A stretch of DNA of 54,292 bases from contig NZ_VUMD01000021.1 of the NCBI RefSeq assembly GCF_009696375.1, forward strand, positions 1-54,292, written 5' to 3'. Shown here in pieces: positions 8,900 to 17,931 of this stretch (positions within the stretch are counted from its first letter, which is position 1; each line of letters begins with the position of its first letter). The notes beneath the pieces are model-generated. The model did no database searches and was not told where the DNA came from. It worked only from the letters and a program-made list of their open reading frames with translations. The stretch comes from Clostridium porci (lineage in GTDB: Bacteria; Bacillota; Clostridia; Lachnospirales; Lachnospiraceae). The translations under genes and the position numbers were made by a program.

Positions 8900-9103
8900 A
8901 TGAAAGTAAGCTATAAAAAACTCTGGAAAATGCTAATTGATCAAGATATGAAAAAAAGAGATTTAGAAAAAGCTGCTGGAATTAGTCATTATACTATCAA
9001 TAAATTAAATCACGGCGACAATGTAACCACGGATGTTTTAGGAAAAATTTGCATGGCATTGAATTGCACAATAGATGACATCATGGAATTTGTTGACGAA
9101 TAA
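8900..9103 (+). CDS. Small XRE/Cro-type repressor
   Basis: 67 residues, essentially one helix-turn-helix: KLWKMLIDQDMKKRDLEKAAGISHYTINKLNHG, followed by the ICMALNCTIDDIMEF tail typical of YozG-like Cro/CI proteins. The ATG at 8900 follows GGAGGCATAGGA. It lies 76 bp before hsdR on the same strand behind a good promoter. It probably controls the restriction operon (inference from position), as small XRE controllers often do for restriction systems. Confidence 0.85.
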   Translation: MKVSYKKLWKMLIDQDMKKRDLEKAAGISHYTINKLNHGDNVTTDVLGKICMALNCTIDDIMEFVDE

Positions 9104-9179
9104 GTTTGAAAATAAAAATGGGCTTTCTTAAAAAGCAATCTGTTTTGTAAAAGAATCCTCAAGTATAGGAGTTGAAGAT

Positions 9180-11945
9180 ATGTCATACCAAAGCGAAGCA
9201 GCTCTTGAACAGCAATTTATAGAGCAACTAAATAAACAGGGATACAATCCTGTGTCTATTCCTGATTACGATGCACTACTCGAAAATTTCAAAATACAAT
9301 TTGCAACCTTCAATGCGGCAAAGCTCGACCATCCTTTAACAGACAAAGAATGGGAGCGTGTATTCAACATCATGCTTGGAAAATCTGTTTTCCAGAGCGC
9401 AAAAATACTTCGAGATAAGTTCGTGCTGGAGCGTGAGGACGGAACGAAAGTGTACCTCTCCTTCTTCGATGCCGACCACACAAAGAACATTTTTCAAGTA
9501 ACCAACCAGACAACCGTTGTTGGGAAGTATGTCAATCGTTATGATGTGACGATCCTTGTCAATGGACTTCCTCTCATTCAAGTGGAGTTGAAGCGGCGTG
9601 GCATAGATATTCGAGAAGCTGTCAACCAAGTGATGCGCTATAAAAAGCATTCCTACAATGGACTGTACCACTTCATTCAGCTTTTCGTTGTGTCCAATGG
9701 CGTTGATACAAAATACTTTGCCAACTCCGACAGAGATATGCTTCACAGTCTTGCCTTCTTCTGGACGGACTTCAACAATGTGCGTATCACCAATCTGAAA
9801 GAGTTCTCTATCTCCTTCCTTGCCAGAGACCATATTATCAAGATGCTGACGAGATACACCATCCTGAATGACACGGACAAGCTGCTCATGGTGATGCGTC
9901 CCTATCAGGTGTATGCAGTAGAGGCTCTTGTCCGGCAAGCCACTCTCACTAACCGCAACGCCTATGTTTGGCATACAACCGGCGCAGGAAAGACGCTGAC
10001 TTCCTTTAAGACAGCACAAATCCTCGCAGCCAACCCCAATATCAAAAAGGTTATCTTCCTTGTTGACCGGAAGGATTTGGACTCCCAAACCACAGAAGAG
10101 TTCAACAAATTTGAAGCTGGTTCTGTTGATGCCACCGATAGAACTGATGTCCTTGTAAAACAGATGCAGGACAAAAACCGACAGCTCATCGTCACAACGA
10201 TGCAGAAGATGGCGAACGCTGTGAAGCGTCCTCAATACGCAAAAGTTATGGATTCCTATAAGGACGAGAAAGTTGTCTTCATCATCGATGAGTGCCACCG
10301 CAGTCAGTTCGGAGATATGCACAAGGACATCGTGCGGCATTTCCAGAAGGCACAATTCTTCGGCTTTACCGGCACACCCCGTTTCGAAGTGAACGGGAAA
10401 ACAGAGGGAAAAATCACACAGACCACAGAAATGCTGTTTGGGGAATGCGTACATAATTATCTCATCAAGGATGCTATCTTCGACAACAATGTTCTTGGTT
10501 TCCATATTGAGTATATCAAGACGATGGAGGGTGATTTCGACTGGGACGATCCCACAATGGCAGATGGGATTGATGTAGGCGAACTCTATATGTCCGAGGA
10601 ACGGATGTCGATGATCGCAAACCACATTGTCCAAAACCATAAGGCGAAGACAAGAAACGGTCAATACACCGCCATCTTTGCTGTCTCTTCGATTGAAGCT
10701 CTGGTTAAATACTATGACATCTTCAAGAAGATCAATCATGACCTGAATATCAGCGGTATCTTCTCCTATGGACAGAACGAAGAAGCAGAAGGTAAAGATG
10801 AGCATAGTCGGGACGCTCTGGAACGGATCATCAAAGACTATAACGAGATGTACAGCACCAATTTCTCGACGGACACCTTCTCAGCCTATCATAAGGACAT
10901 TTCAGACCGTGTGAAGGGAAAGAAAACCAAGTCTCTGGACATCCTTCTTGTAGTAAATATGTTCCTGACCGGCTTTGACAGCAAGCAGTTATCCGTTCTT
11001 TATGTGGACAAGGATTTGAAATACCATGACCTACTGCAAGCCTATTCACGAACCAACCGTGTTGAAAAGGAAACGAAACCCTTTGGTATTATCATCTGCT
11101 ACCGCAATCTGAAAAAGAGGACAGATGACGCTCTTACCCTATTTTCTCAGAGCCATGATACTTCTGGTATTGTTGTTCCCGACTATCCCTATTTCGTCGA
11201 GAAGTACAATGAAATGGTTACCCGTTTGAAAGAAATAGCGAAAACTCCAGCGGATATTGACACCATGCAGAACGAGGATGACCAGAAACTTTTCGTTGAG
11301 ACATTCCGGGAGCTGACCAAGTATTTGCAATCACTTCAAACCTTCATTGAGTTCAGCTTCGACCATGACTCTCTCATCATGAGTGAGCAGGAATATCAGG
11401 ACTATAAGAGCAAGTATCTGATGCTTTACGCAAAGCAAAAGAAAGATCGTGAAGTTGTTTCCGTCCTGAACGATGTGGATTTCTGTATTGAGCTGATGGA
11501 AAGTGACCGAATCAATGTTGCCTATATCATGAACCTTATCCGCAACATTCACTTCGATGATGCCAAACAGAAGGACTATGATATTAAGCACATCAAGGAA
11601 GAACTGGGAAGAACCGATAATCCGCAGTTACTCCGCAAGGTGGAGATTCTGCAAGCTTTCTTGGATCGTGTTGTCGTTGGGCTGGAAAGTGCAGATGAGA
11701 TCGACGCTGCCTACAATGACTTTGAAAATGAGGCAAAGCGTGAAGAAATTGTCGCCTTTGCTCATACAGAAGAAATTGATCCAACTATGCTGACCGACTT
11801 CATCTCGGAATATGAGTTTTCCGGCACGATGGATGCCGGTAACATCCGTGACCGTATCGAAAAACCAATGCCGCTGCTGAAAAAACGCTCTCTGGTGAAC
11901 AGAATTGTAGACTTTATCCGGCAGCACACCGAAAAATTTCAATAA
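9180..11945 (+). CDS. hsdR: Type I restriction enzyme, HsdR subunit
   Basis: 921-residue ATP-dependent translocase/endonuclease of a type I restriction complex. The N-terminal PD-(D/E)xK nuclease region includes NRYDVTILVNGLPLIQVELK (about residues 120-145). The SF2 helicase core has Walker A TTGAGKT (about 265), DECH-box IIDECHRSQFG (about 370), GFTGTPRF (about 395) and motif VI-like QAYSRTNRV. The C-terminal helical region binds the methylase. Start ATG with AGGAG 8 nt before. It is 12 bp upstream of hsdM. All motifs are intact, so it looks functional. Confidence 0.96.
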   Translation: MSYQSEAALEQQFIEQLNKQGYNPVSIPDYDALLENFKIQFATFNAAKLDHPLTDKEWERVFNIMLGKSVFQSAKILRDKFVLEREDGTKVYLSFFDADHTKNIFQVTNQTTVVGKYVNRYDVTILVNGLPLIQVELKRRGIDIREAVNQVMRYKKHSYNGLYHFIQLFVVSNGVDTKYFANSDRDMLHSLAFFWTDFNNVRITNLKEFSISFLARDHIIKMLTRYTILNDTDKLLMVMRPYQVYAVEALVRQATLTNRNAYVWHTTGAGKTLTSFKTAQILAANPNIKKVIFLVDRKDLDSQTTEEFNKFEAGSVDATDRTDVLVKQMQDKNRQLIVTTMQKMANAVKRPQYAKVMDSYKDEKVVFIIDECHRSQFGDMHKDIVRHFQKAQFFGFTGTPRFEVNGKTEGKITQTTEMLFGECVHNYLIKDAIFDNNVLGFHIEYIKTMEGDFDWDDPTMADGIDVGELYMSEERMSMIANHIVQNHKAKTRNGQYTAIFAVSSIEALVKYYDIFKKINHDLNISGIFSYGQNEEAEGKDEHSRDALERIIKDYNEMYSTNFSTDTFSAYHKDISDRVKGKKTKSLDILLVVNMFLTGFDSKQLSVLYVDKDLKYHDLLQAYSRTNRVEKETKPFGIIICYRNLKKRTDDALTLFSQSHDTSGIVVPDYPYFVEKYNEMVTRLKEIAKTPADIDTMQNEDDQKLFVETFRELTKYLQSLQTFIEFSFDHDSLIMSEQEYQDYKSKYLMLYAKQKKDREVVSVLNDVDFCIELMESDRINVAYIMNLIRNIHFDDAKQKDYDIKHIKEELGRTDNPQLLRKVEILQAFLDRVVVGLESADEIDAAYNDFENEAKREEIVAFAHTEEIDPTMLTDFISEYEFSGTMDAGNIRDRIEKPMPLLKKRSLVNRIVDFIRQHTEKFQ

Positions 11946-11957
11946 GGAGAATGTAAA

Positions 11958-13526
11958 ATGGACAACAGTATTCAGGCGCACCAAAAAGAGCTTTGCAATA
12001 AGCTTTGGGCGATGGCAAACGCACTCCGGGGTAATATGGAGGCGTATGAGTTTAAGAACTACATCTTGGGCATGATTTTCTACTATTATCTGTCTGACCG
12101 TACAGAGAAGTACATGGCGAATCTTCTGAAAGACGATGGCATCAGCTATGAAGACGCATGGGCTGATGAGGAATACAAGGAAGCCGTTGTAGAAGAAGCT
12201 CTTCGTGACTTGGGCTTCATCATTGAGCCGCAATTCCTGTTCCGCAAGATGGTCAAGATGGTTGAGAACCGTTCTTTTGACATTGAGTTTTTGCAAAAAG
12301 CAATCAATGCCCTTATGGAGTCCACACTTGGCAATGATTCTCAAGAGGACTTCGACGGGCTGTTTTCTGATATGCAGCTCGACTCTACTAAACTGGGGCA
12401 TACCGTCAAAGACAGAAGTGCTGTCATGGCAAAAATCATTGCCTCTCTGGACGAAATCAACTTCGGAGTAGAAGACACAAAGATTGATGTTCTTGGCAAT
12501 GCCTATGAGTATCTGATCGGGCAATTCGCTGCAACAGCCGGTAAGAAGGCTGGCGAATTCTACACTCCTTCAGGTCCTGCCGAGTTGCTGTGCCGTCTGG
12601 CTTGTCTTGGACTAACGGATGTCAAGGACGCAGCCGATCCCACTTGTGGCTCGGGCTCTCTTCTGCTGCGCCTCAAAAACTATGCAAATGTGCGTAACTA
12701 CTATGGTCAGGAGCTTACTTCCACCACCTACAACCTTGCCCGAATGAATATGATCCTTCGTGGCATTCCTTACCGCAATTTCAATATCTACAACGGTGAC
12801 ACTTTGGAGCATGACTACTTCGGTGACATGAAGTTCCGTGTTCAGGTTGCCAATCCTCCGTATTCTGCAAAATGGTCTGGCGATCTGAGTTTCATGGAAG
12901 ATCCCCGGTTCAACGAATACGGCAAGCTTGCCCCGAAGAGCAAGGCTGACTTTGCTTTTGTGCAGCACATGGTACATCACATGGACGAGGACGGACGAGC
13001 TGTTGTGCTGCTGCCTCATGGTGTCTTGTTCCGTGGAGCTGCCGAGGAAGTAATTCGCAAGCATCTCATTCAGAAATTGAATGTGCTGGATGCCGTGATC
13101 GGTCTCCCTGCGAACCTCTTCTTCGGCACAGGTATTCCGGTGTGTGTCCTTGTTCTCAAGAGAGAGCGCAACGGAAATTCCGACAACATTCTGTTCATTG
13201 ATGCTTCCAATGATTTTGAAGCTGGCAAGAACCAGAATATTCTCCGTGAGTGCGACATTGATAAGATTGTCGAGACCTATGAGCGCCGTGAAGATGTGGA
13301 CAAGTATGCTCATGTTGCAACCATGCAGGAGATTGAAGAGAACGGTTTCAACCTCAATATTCCCCGATATGTTGATACCTTTGAGCCGGAAGAAGAAATT
13401 GACCTGAACGAAGTAGCTGCAGAGATCCGCAAACTGCAAAGTGAAATCAAGGAGATTGATGCAAAGCTGAAACCGTTTTTTGACGAACTGGGACTTGATT
13501 TCCCGTTTGAAGTGGAGGGCAAATAA
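11958..13526 (+). CDS. hsdM: Type I methyltransferase, HsdM subunit
   Basis: 522 residues. The N-terminal HsdM helical domain (about 1-160) precedes the N6-adenine methyltransferase fold with SAM-binding DPTCGSGSLL (about residue 223) and catalytic NPPY (about 299). With two HsdS-supplied recognition domains it methylates adenines in a bipartite site; with HsdR the complex restricts unmodified DNA. ATG follows AAGGAG. Its stop is 2 bp before the hsdS start, so the genes are co-translated. Confidence 0.96.
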   Translation: MDNSIQAHQKELCNKLWAMANALRGNMEAYEFKNYILGMIFYYYLSDRTEKYMANLLKDDGISYEDAWADEEYKEAVVEEALRDLGFIIEPQFLFRKMVKMVENRSFDIEFLQKAINALMESTLGNDSQEDFDGLFSDMQLDSTKLGHTVKDRSAVMAKIIASLDEINFGVEDTKIDVLGNAYEYLIGQFAATAGKKAGEFYTPSGPAELLCRLACLGLTDVKDAADPTCGSGSLLLRLKNYANVRNYYGQELTSTTYNLARMNMILRGIPYRNFNIYNGDTLEHDYFGDMKFRVQVANPPYSAKWSGDLSFMEDPRFNEYGKLAPKSKADFAFVQHMVHHMDEDGRAVVLLPHGVLFRGAAEEVIRKHLIQKLNVLDAVIGLPANLFFGTGIPVCVLVLKRERNGNSDNILFIDASNDFEAGKNQNILRECDIDKIVETYERREDVDKYAHVATMQEIEENGFNLNIPRYVDTFEPEEEIDLNEVAAEIRKLQSEIKEIDAKLKPFFDELGLDFPFEVEGK

Positions 13527-13528
13527 TT

Positions 13529-14734
13529 ATGGCAAATGTATCCTCAAGTAACGGTCTCGAAAAGCGTCCGAAGCTCAGGTTTCCGGGCTTTGATGAGCCG
13601 TGGATGACACGGAAATTGGGTGAAATGGGTACATTCATAAAAGGTGCGCCATTATCCAAAGCTGACATTTCTGATGAAGGGACTCCCTTTATTTTGTACG
13701 GGGAACTATATACAACTTATTCAGAAGTCACTAATTCTGTAAAAAGAAAAACAGATAAAACCGTTGAACATCAGTTTTATAGTAAAATAGGAGATGTAAT
13801 AATGCCTACCTCCGGCGAAACGCCGGAAGATATAGCAACTGCGTCATGTATTATGATACCTGATGTAATCCTCGCAGGGGATCTTCTTATTTACAGAACC
13901 GAGCAGATTGATGGTAGATTTGTTAGTTTTTGTGTAAAAAACAAAGTAAACAAACAAATTTCAAGTGTCGCTCAGGGAAAGTCTGTTGTTCATGTTCGGG
14001 CAGAAGAATTATCAAAAATTAGCGTTACATTTCCGGCTTTAGATGAACAACAAAAAATACTAAGCCTTCTTGAAAGTATTGACAGGCGAATTGCAACACA
14101 ACAGAAACTAATCGAAACTCTCAAGAAGTATAAAAGAGGACTAAATCGAAGGCTTCTTTCTCAGATTGAAGAAAGCTATAACTGCAAACTCGGATCGGTT
14201 TGCAAAATTATAGGAGGCGGAACACCCGACACCTTACACGGCGAATATTGGGGAAACTCCGTAGAGTGGTTTACACCTTCGGAAATCGGAAAAACGAAAT
14301 ATGTAAATAGCAGTGTTCGCAAATTAAGCAACGAGGGTCTAAGTAATTCATCTGCAAAACTTCTCCCTGCCGGAACAGTGCTATTAACAACTCGTGCGAC
14401 ATTAGGCGAGATGTCTATTGCAGAAAAAGAGTGTTCTACCAATCAGGGCTTTCAGTCGCTGATACCCCTCACGAGCCGAGTTTCTTCCGAGTACCTGTAT
14501 TATATGCAAATCATTATTAAGCCTTGGTGTGAGAAATACTCATCAGGAAACACATTTCGTGAAATAAGCAAGTCGGCTTTGTCAGAGTGTATTATTCCTG
14601 TCCCAGAAAAGCCACAGCAGGACAAGATTGTAAAGTTACTAAGCACAGTTGATACACTAATTGCTTCCGAGGAAAAAGAGGCTTCTCTCTTGGTTCAACT
14701 GAAGAGCAGCCTCTTACAGCAGCTCTTCATATAA
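13529..14734 (+). CDS. hsdS: Type I specificity subunit HsdS, the expressed copy
   Basis: 401 residues with two target recognition domains, each followed by a conserved helical spacer (DEQQKILSLLESIDRRIATQ and KPQQDKIVKLLSTVDTLIAS). The only hsdS of the locus with a start codon and ribosome binding site (GGAGGGCAAATAATT-ATG). Three sequence blocks are repeated in the silent cassettes: the first 62 bp (13542-13603), the central LKKYKRG segment (14120-14140), and the terminal QQLFI segment, which forms a palindrome with the next cassette. These allow recombinational exchange of either recognition domain. Confidence 0.94.
   Translation: MANVSSSNGLEKRPKLRFPGFDEPWMTRKLGEMGTFIKGAPLSKADISDEGTPFILYGELYTTYSEVTNSVKRKTDKTVEHQFYSKIGDVIMPTSGETPEDIATASCIMIPDVILAGDLLIYRTEQIDGRFVSFCVKNKVNKQISSVAQGKSVVHVRAEELSKISVTFPALDEQQKILSLLESIDRRIATQQKLIETLKKYKRGLNRRLLSQIEESYNCKLGSVCKIIGGGTPDTLHGEYWGNSVEWFTPSEIGKTKYVNSSVRKLSNEGLSNSSAKLLPAGTVLLTTRATLGEMSIAEKECSTNQGFQSLIPLTSRVSSEYLYYMQIIIKPWCEKYSSGNTFREISKSALSECIIPVPEKPQQDKIVKLLSTVDTLIASEEKEASLLVQLKSSLLQQLFI
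13542..13603 (+). repeat. hsdS 5' recombination repeat, copy 1 (expressed locus)
   Basis: 62-bp block beginning CCTCAAGTAACGGTCTCG and ending GAGCCGTGG. Identical, in inverted orientation, to 15888-15949; a third copy at 17816-17877 is identical for its first 34 bp. Inversion between these blocks would replace the N-terminal recognition domain or the whole subunit. Confidence 0.9.
14120..14140 (+). repeat. hsdS central recombination repeat (four copies)
   Basis: CTCAAGAAGTATAAAAGAGG encodes LKKYKRG between the two recognition domains. Copies: + strand at 14120-14140 and (16 bp, AGAAGTATAAAAGAGG) at 16067-16082; minus strand at 15318-15338 and 17273-17294. Recombination here would exchange only the C-terminal recognition domain. 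Confidence 0.88.
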
Positions 14735-14744
14735 AGAGCTGCTG
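14717..14744. terminator. Shared palindrome at convergent hsdS ends
   Basis: CAGCAGCTCTT and AAGAGCTGCTG flank CATATA; each strand encodes the QQLFI-stop end of one hsdS copy. The two convergent frames overlap by 8 bp. It can act as a bidirectional transcription stop and as a third exchange point between hsdS copies. Confidence 0.7.
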
Positions 14745-15949
14745 AATAATGCCTCTGCGCTGCTCAAAAAGCAAATTGAGTTCTTTCTGCGTATGCTCAA
14801 TTCTTCTGTCCATTGATGCCAAATGGCTACTTATTTTCAGTTGGACATCAAGAACAGGGGCTTTAATTATTAGCTTCTCAAACTCCGATTTACTCAGAAT
14901 AGGAAGGGTTTGCATTGAGACCTTGCTTCGGTATTCTGGAAAGAAGTTCTCAAAAGCATAATAAATGAACTCATGATCGAAGCCTTCCGAAACAACAAGA
15001 GCGTTGATTTGCTGATTTGTAATCATACCGGTTGTTGCAATACCAAGTTTTCCAATAAGTCCGATACAAGTTACGATAACAGAATTGGGTGGTAGTGGTC
15101 TACCTAAAGCAAATCCCTTCGGTGATACTCTCTTTTCGGTGGACGAGATATACTTTTCTTCTCCAACATCCCCCGGTGAACAGAATAAGAGTTCACCGTC
15201 ATAATTACTTCTATCATTAGTTGGGGGCGTACTTCCGGTTATGACTTTGCCTATTTGTGATATGGAGTAGTGCGTCCATTGCTGTGTTCTATCATCGGAA
15301 AAATAGTGCATTAACAGTCCTCTTTTATACTTCTTGAGGGCTTCTATTATCTTACTTTGAATTGCAGCCCTTTGATCCAGCAGATACAAGAGAGAACTGA
15401 TTTTTTCCTGTTCTTCAAGGGAGTTTGGTGCTGAGATTTCGGTTTTTGAAATGTTCCCTTTACTCACGGATAAAACCTTAATACCCTGCATAAGTGGTAT
15501 AAGCTGCTTATGATAGCATGGTGTGTTCATGTAATATCCGAGATACTTCGGAGCAAATGGAATTATAGGTCTGCATGGAATTGTATGAAGTCCAGCCTCA
15601 ATCTTGCTTCCCAAAACATTATATATCTCGGTGGTTTTCCCAACGGTCTCATCTTCGGCTGTGTCTGCAATAACAACATCTCCATCTTGAAGATGGACAT
15701 AGTTTGGACTCTCGTTTCCGGGTACAATGTAAGGAATTGTTTGGTCAGAAGCATCAAGAACGCTTCCGTATTTTATTAGAACATCGCCGTAATGGATATT
15801 TAATACCTTCCCGGCTGTATCAAGTTCAGATCGTGAAAGAGTATTGTTTTGCAAAAAAGAGAATACAGCGCTAAACTTGCGGTTCTCCCACGGCTCATCA
15901 AAGCCCGGAAACCTGAGCTTCGGACGCTTTTCGAGACCGTTACTTGAGG
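14727..15949 (-). pseudogene. Silent hsdS cassette 1 (two recognition domains, no start codon)
   Basis: An open frame from 15949 to 14727 begins directly with the 62-bp block encoding SSNGLEKRPKLRFPGFDEPW and continues through two different recognition domains and both helical spacers (LEEQEKISSLLYLLDQRA; LDVQLKISSHLASMDRRI) to QQLFI. No ATG or ribosome binding site precedes it; the first usable codon (TTG, 15854) lies inside the first domain. It is tail to tail with the expressed hsdS. This is a storage cassette rather than a decayed gene, because the reading frame is intact. Confidence 0.88.
15888..15949 (-). repeat. hsdS 5' recombination repeat, copy 2
   Basis: Exact inverted copy (62 of 62 bp by eye) of 13542-13603, at the head of silent cassette 1. 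Confidence 0.9.
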
Positions 15950-15986
15950 TCTTTTTTCCAACTGAATAGTGGCAAGAACATAAAGC

Positions 15987-16033
15987 AAAATCCCTTGCAG
16001 TAGCAGAGCGTTTCCGCTATTGCAAGGGATTTT
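15987..16033. terminator. Strong bidirectional terminator between hsdS cassettes
   Basis: AAAATCCCTTGCA (15987-15999) pairs perfectly with TGCAAGGGATTTT (16021-16033), with an inner GTAGC/GCTAT extension. A-rich on one side and T-rich on the other, so it can stop transcription in both directions. It separates silent cassette 1 from the half cassette and would keep silent copies untranscribed. Confidence 0.85.
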
Positions 16034-16066
16034 CGTCTTTCATATAGCTTTTCTGCGTACTTAGTC

Positions 16067-16683
16067 AGAAGTATAAAAGAGGTGTCATGAGAGCTATTTT
16101 TAGAGATAAGGCCATCCTTTTTTCTGAAACAACAAAATGGAAATCTGTTCGCTTAGGTGACGAATGCACCTTCTTTTCGGGAGGTACACCAAAATCAACC
16201 GACAGCAGTTTTTATGGTGGTGCAATTCCGTTTATTCGTTCCGGCGAGATTCACAGTGATAAAACAGAACTCTTTTTGACCGATGACGGTTTGAAGTATT
16301 CCTCTGCGAAGATGGTTTCAAAAGGTGATTTGATAATTGCCTTATATGGTGCAACAAGTGGAGAAGTCGATATATCGAAGATTGATGGAGCGATCAATCA
16401 AGCGATTTTATGTATTCGCCCTTCTTGGATAAACAAGGTTTATCTAAAGTACCTTCTCGAAGACAGAAAGGACGATATACTAAACACCTATTTGCAAGGT
16501 GGACAAGGCAACCTATCAGCCGAAATAATTAAAAATCTGATTTTTGATATACCAGATGAAGGCTCACAATTAGTGGTTGTCGATTTCCTTAACACAATGG
16601 ATCGGCGTATCAACAGTTCAATCATGCTAATGGAGAATCTTATTACACTCCGTTCCGGTCTGATGCAGCAGCTCTTCATATAA
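16067..16683 (+). pseudogene. Silent hsdS half cassette (C-terminal recognition domain only)
   Basis: An open frame begins in the central repeat (KYKRG), continues in frame through one recognition domain (SVRLGDECTFFSGGTPKS...) and its spacer (EGSQLVVVDFLNTMDRRI) and ends QQLFI. The first ATG is at 16087 but lies inside the cassette and lacks a clear ribosome binding site. It carries no N-terminal domain, so it can only serve as a donor for the second half of HsdS. Same orientation as the expressed gene; it would have to be turned around by a nested inversion before it could replace the resident half. Confidence 0.85.
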
Positions 16684-16694
16684 AGAGCTGTTGC
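16665..16694. terminator. Shared palindrome at the second convergent hsdS pair
   Basis: GCAGCAGCTCTT and AAGAGCTGTTGC flank CATATA, nearly the same as the palindrome at 14717-14744. The half cassette (+) and silent cassette 2 (-) overlap here by 8 bp. Confidence 0.7.
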
Positions 16695-17877
16695 AACAAT
16701 GCCTTCTTCATAGTAAGAAAAATATCCAGCTCATAAACTGCTCGCTTGATATAAGAGTCAAAAGCAGTGAGCATGTCCGCAATCTTTTTCTGCTCTTCTA
16801 AAGGGGGAATGTCCACCCCCATTGACTTTATTGTATCGGCTGTAACCCCTTTGATGGATGTTCCTTGTGTTTTCATGGCTTCAAGTTTCATCCTAAATGC
16901 AATTTGATATGCCATGTAGTGTGTGTTCCCTGTGATAGAAGTTATGTTGGTAAAATCTTGACTTGTACAGAGACTTTCAGGTATTATTGCAACTTTTCCC
17001 ACGCCTACTCGTGAGACAATAGCTATTGTTCCTTCGGGGCATAGTTTTGTGGCTGAATTATCAATCGCCTTTTTTGTTATTCTTCGAGTCACGGAAATAT
17101 CGTCTATCCACTCTTCTTGTATGTCAGATGATGAAATCCAGCCGATCTCACCATCCCAATAAGAAGAAACATCCTTTGAGGGTGTTCCCCCTCCGCAAAA
17201 CGAAGCAATATCATGAAGAGCTGACTTTTCCCAAGAAGGCTTCCGGTTTTTGATAAAAACAAGCTTATGCAATCCTCTTTTATACTTCTTGAGGTTATCT
17301 ACGAGGGACTGCTGCGTCTCGATGCGACGATCCAATGCGATAAGGAAGTCTGCAATCTTTCTTTGCTCATCGGTGTTTTCTGGCAGATAATGTTTTGTGT
17401 CAAAGAACTCTTCGGTTGGAACATTCAACAGACCATGATTTCTTGCACCTTCGGCAGAGATCATGTATATTTCCCTATACCATTTCAGAGAGTCGAAATA
17501 GGCTTTGATGAAGTCGCTTTCGTGCCTTTTGAGTGCAAAACAGATGTAAAGCGTTGATAAAGCCCCCATCGGATAACGATCCAGCCGTTTGATAGAGCCA
17601 AAGTCATACCCCACGGAATAGCTCTTGTTGTAAGCAAACTCGCCATTTTTGAGCAGATAGTACCCACTCATGTCTTTACTCGCAACCGTCTTATTGAAGT
17701 AGCTTACCTGATCAACAAGACCATCTTTTGAGGAAATAGTTAAAGGAAGATCAGTTTCGTTTTTGCTGTTCTTCCGTGTTACACGATCTGCGAAGTCAGA
17801 TAATCTCTCGGCTCTCCACGGCTCGTCAAAGCCCGGAAAGCGAAGCTTCGGACGCTTTTCGAGACCGTTACTTGAGG
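16676..17877 (-). pseudogene. Silent hsdS cassette 2 (two recognition domains, no start codon)
   Basis: An open frame from 17877 starts with the conserved block (SSNGLEKRPKLRFPGFDEPW), followed by a first recognition domain (ADRVTRKNSKNE... to IYMISAEGARNHGLL), spacer TDEQRKIADFLIALDRRI, the LKKYKRG repeat, a second domain (ALHDIASFCGGGTPSK...) and spacer LEEQKKIADMLTAFDSYI, ending QQLFI. There is no start codon at the head (first ATG is internal, 17671). Intact as a storage cassette. Confidence 0.87.
17816..17877 (-). repeat. hsdS 5' recombination repeat, copy 3
   Basis: Inverted 62-bp copy at the head of silent cassette 2. The first 34 bp (read from 17877) match copies 1 and 2 exactly; the rest differs at a few bases. 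The invertase gene starts 54 bp beyond it. The fully conserved 34 bp are the best candidate recombination site. Confidence 0.85.
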
Positions 17878-17931
17878 TTTATAATGCCCTGATTATTTCT
17901 CCATCAGATAATATCTGTGGAGGTGGTCAAT

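Noticed and set aside
9336-10805. 489-codon minus-strand open frame
   Set aside because: Antisense to hsdR, whose motifs are all intact; no start signals.
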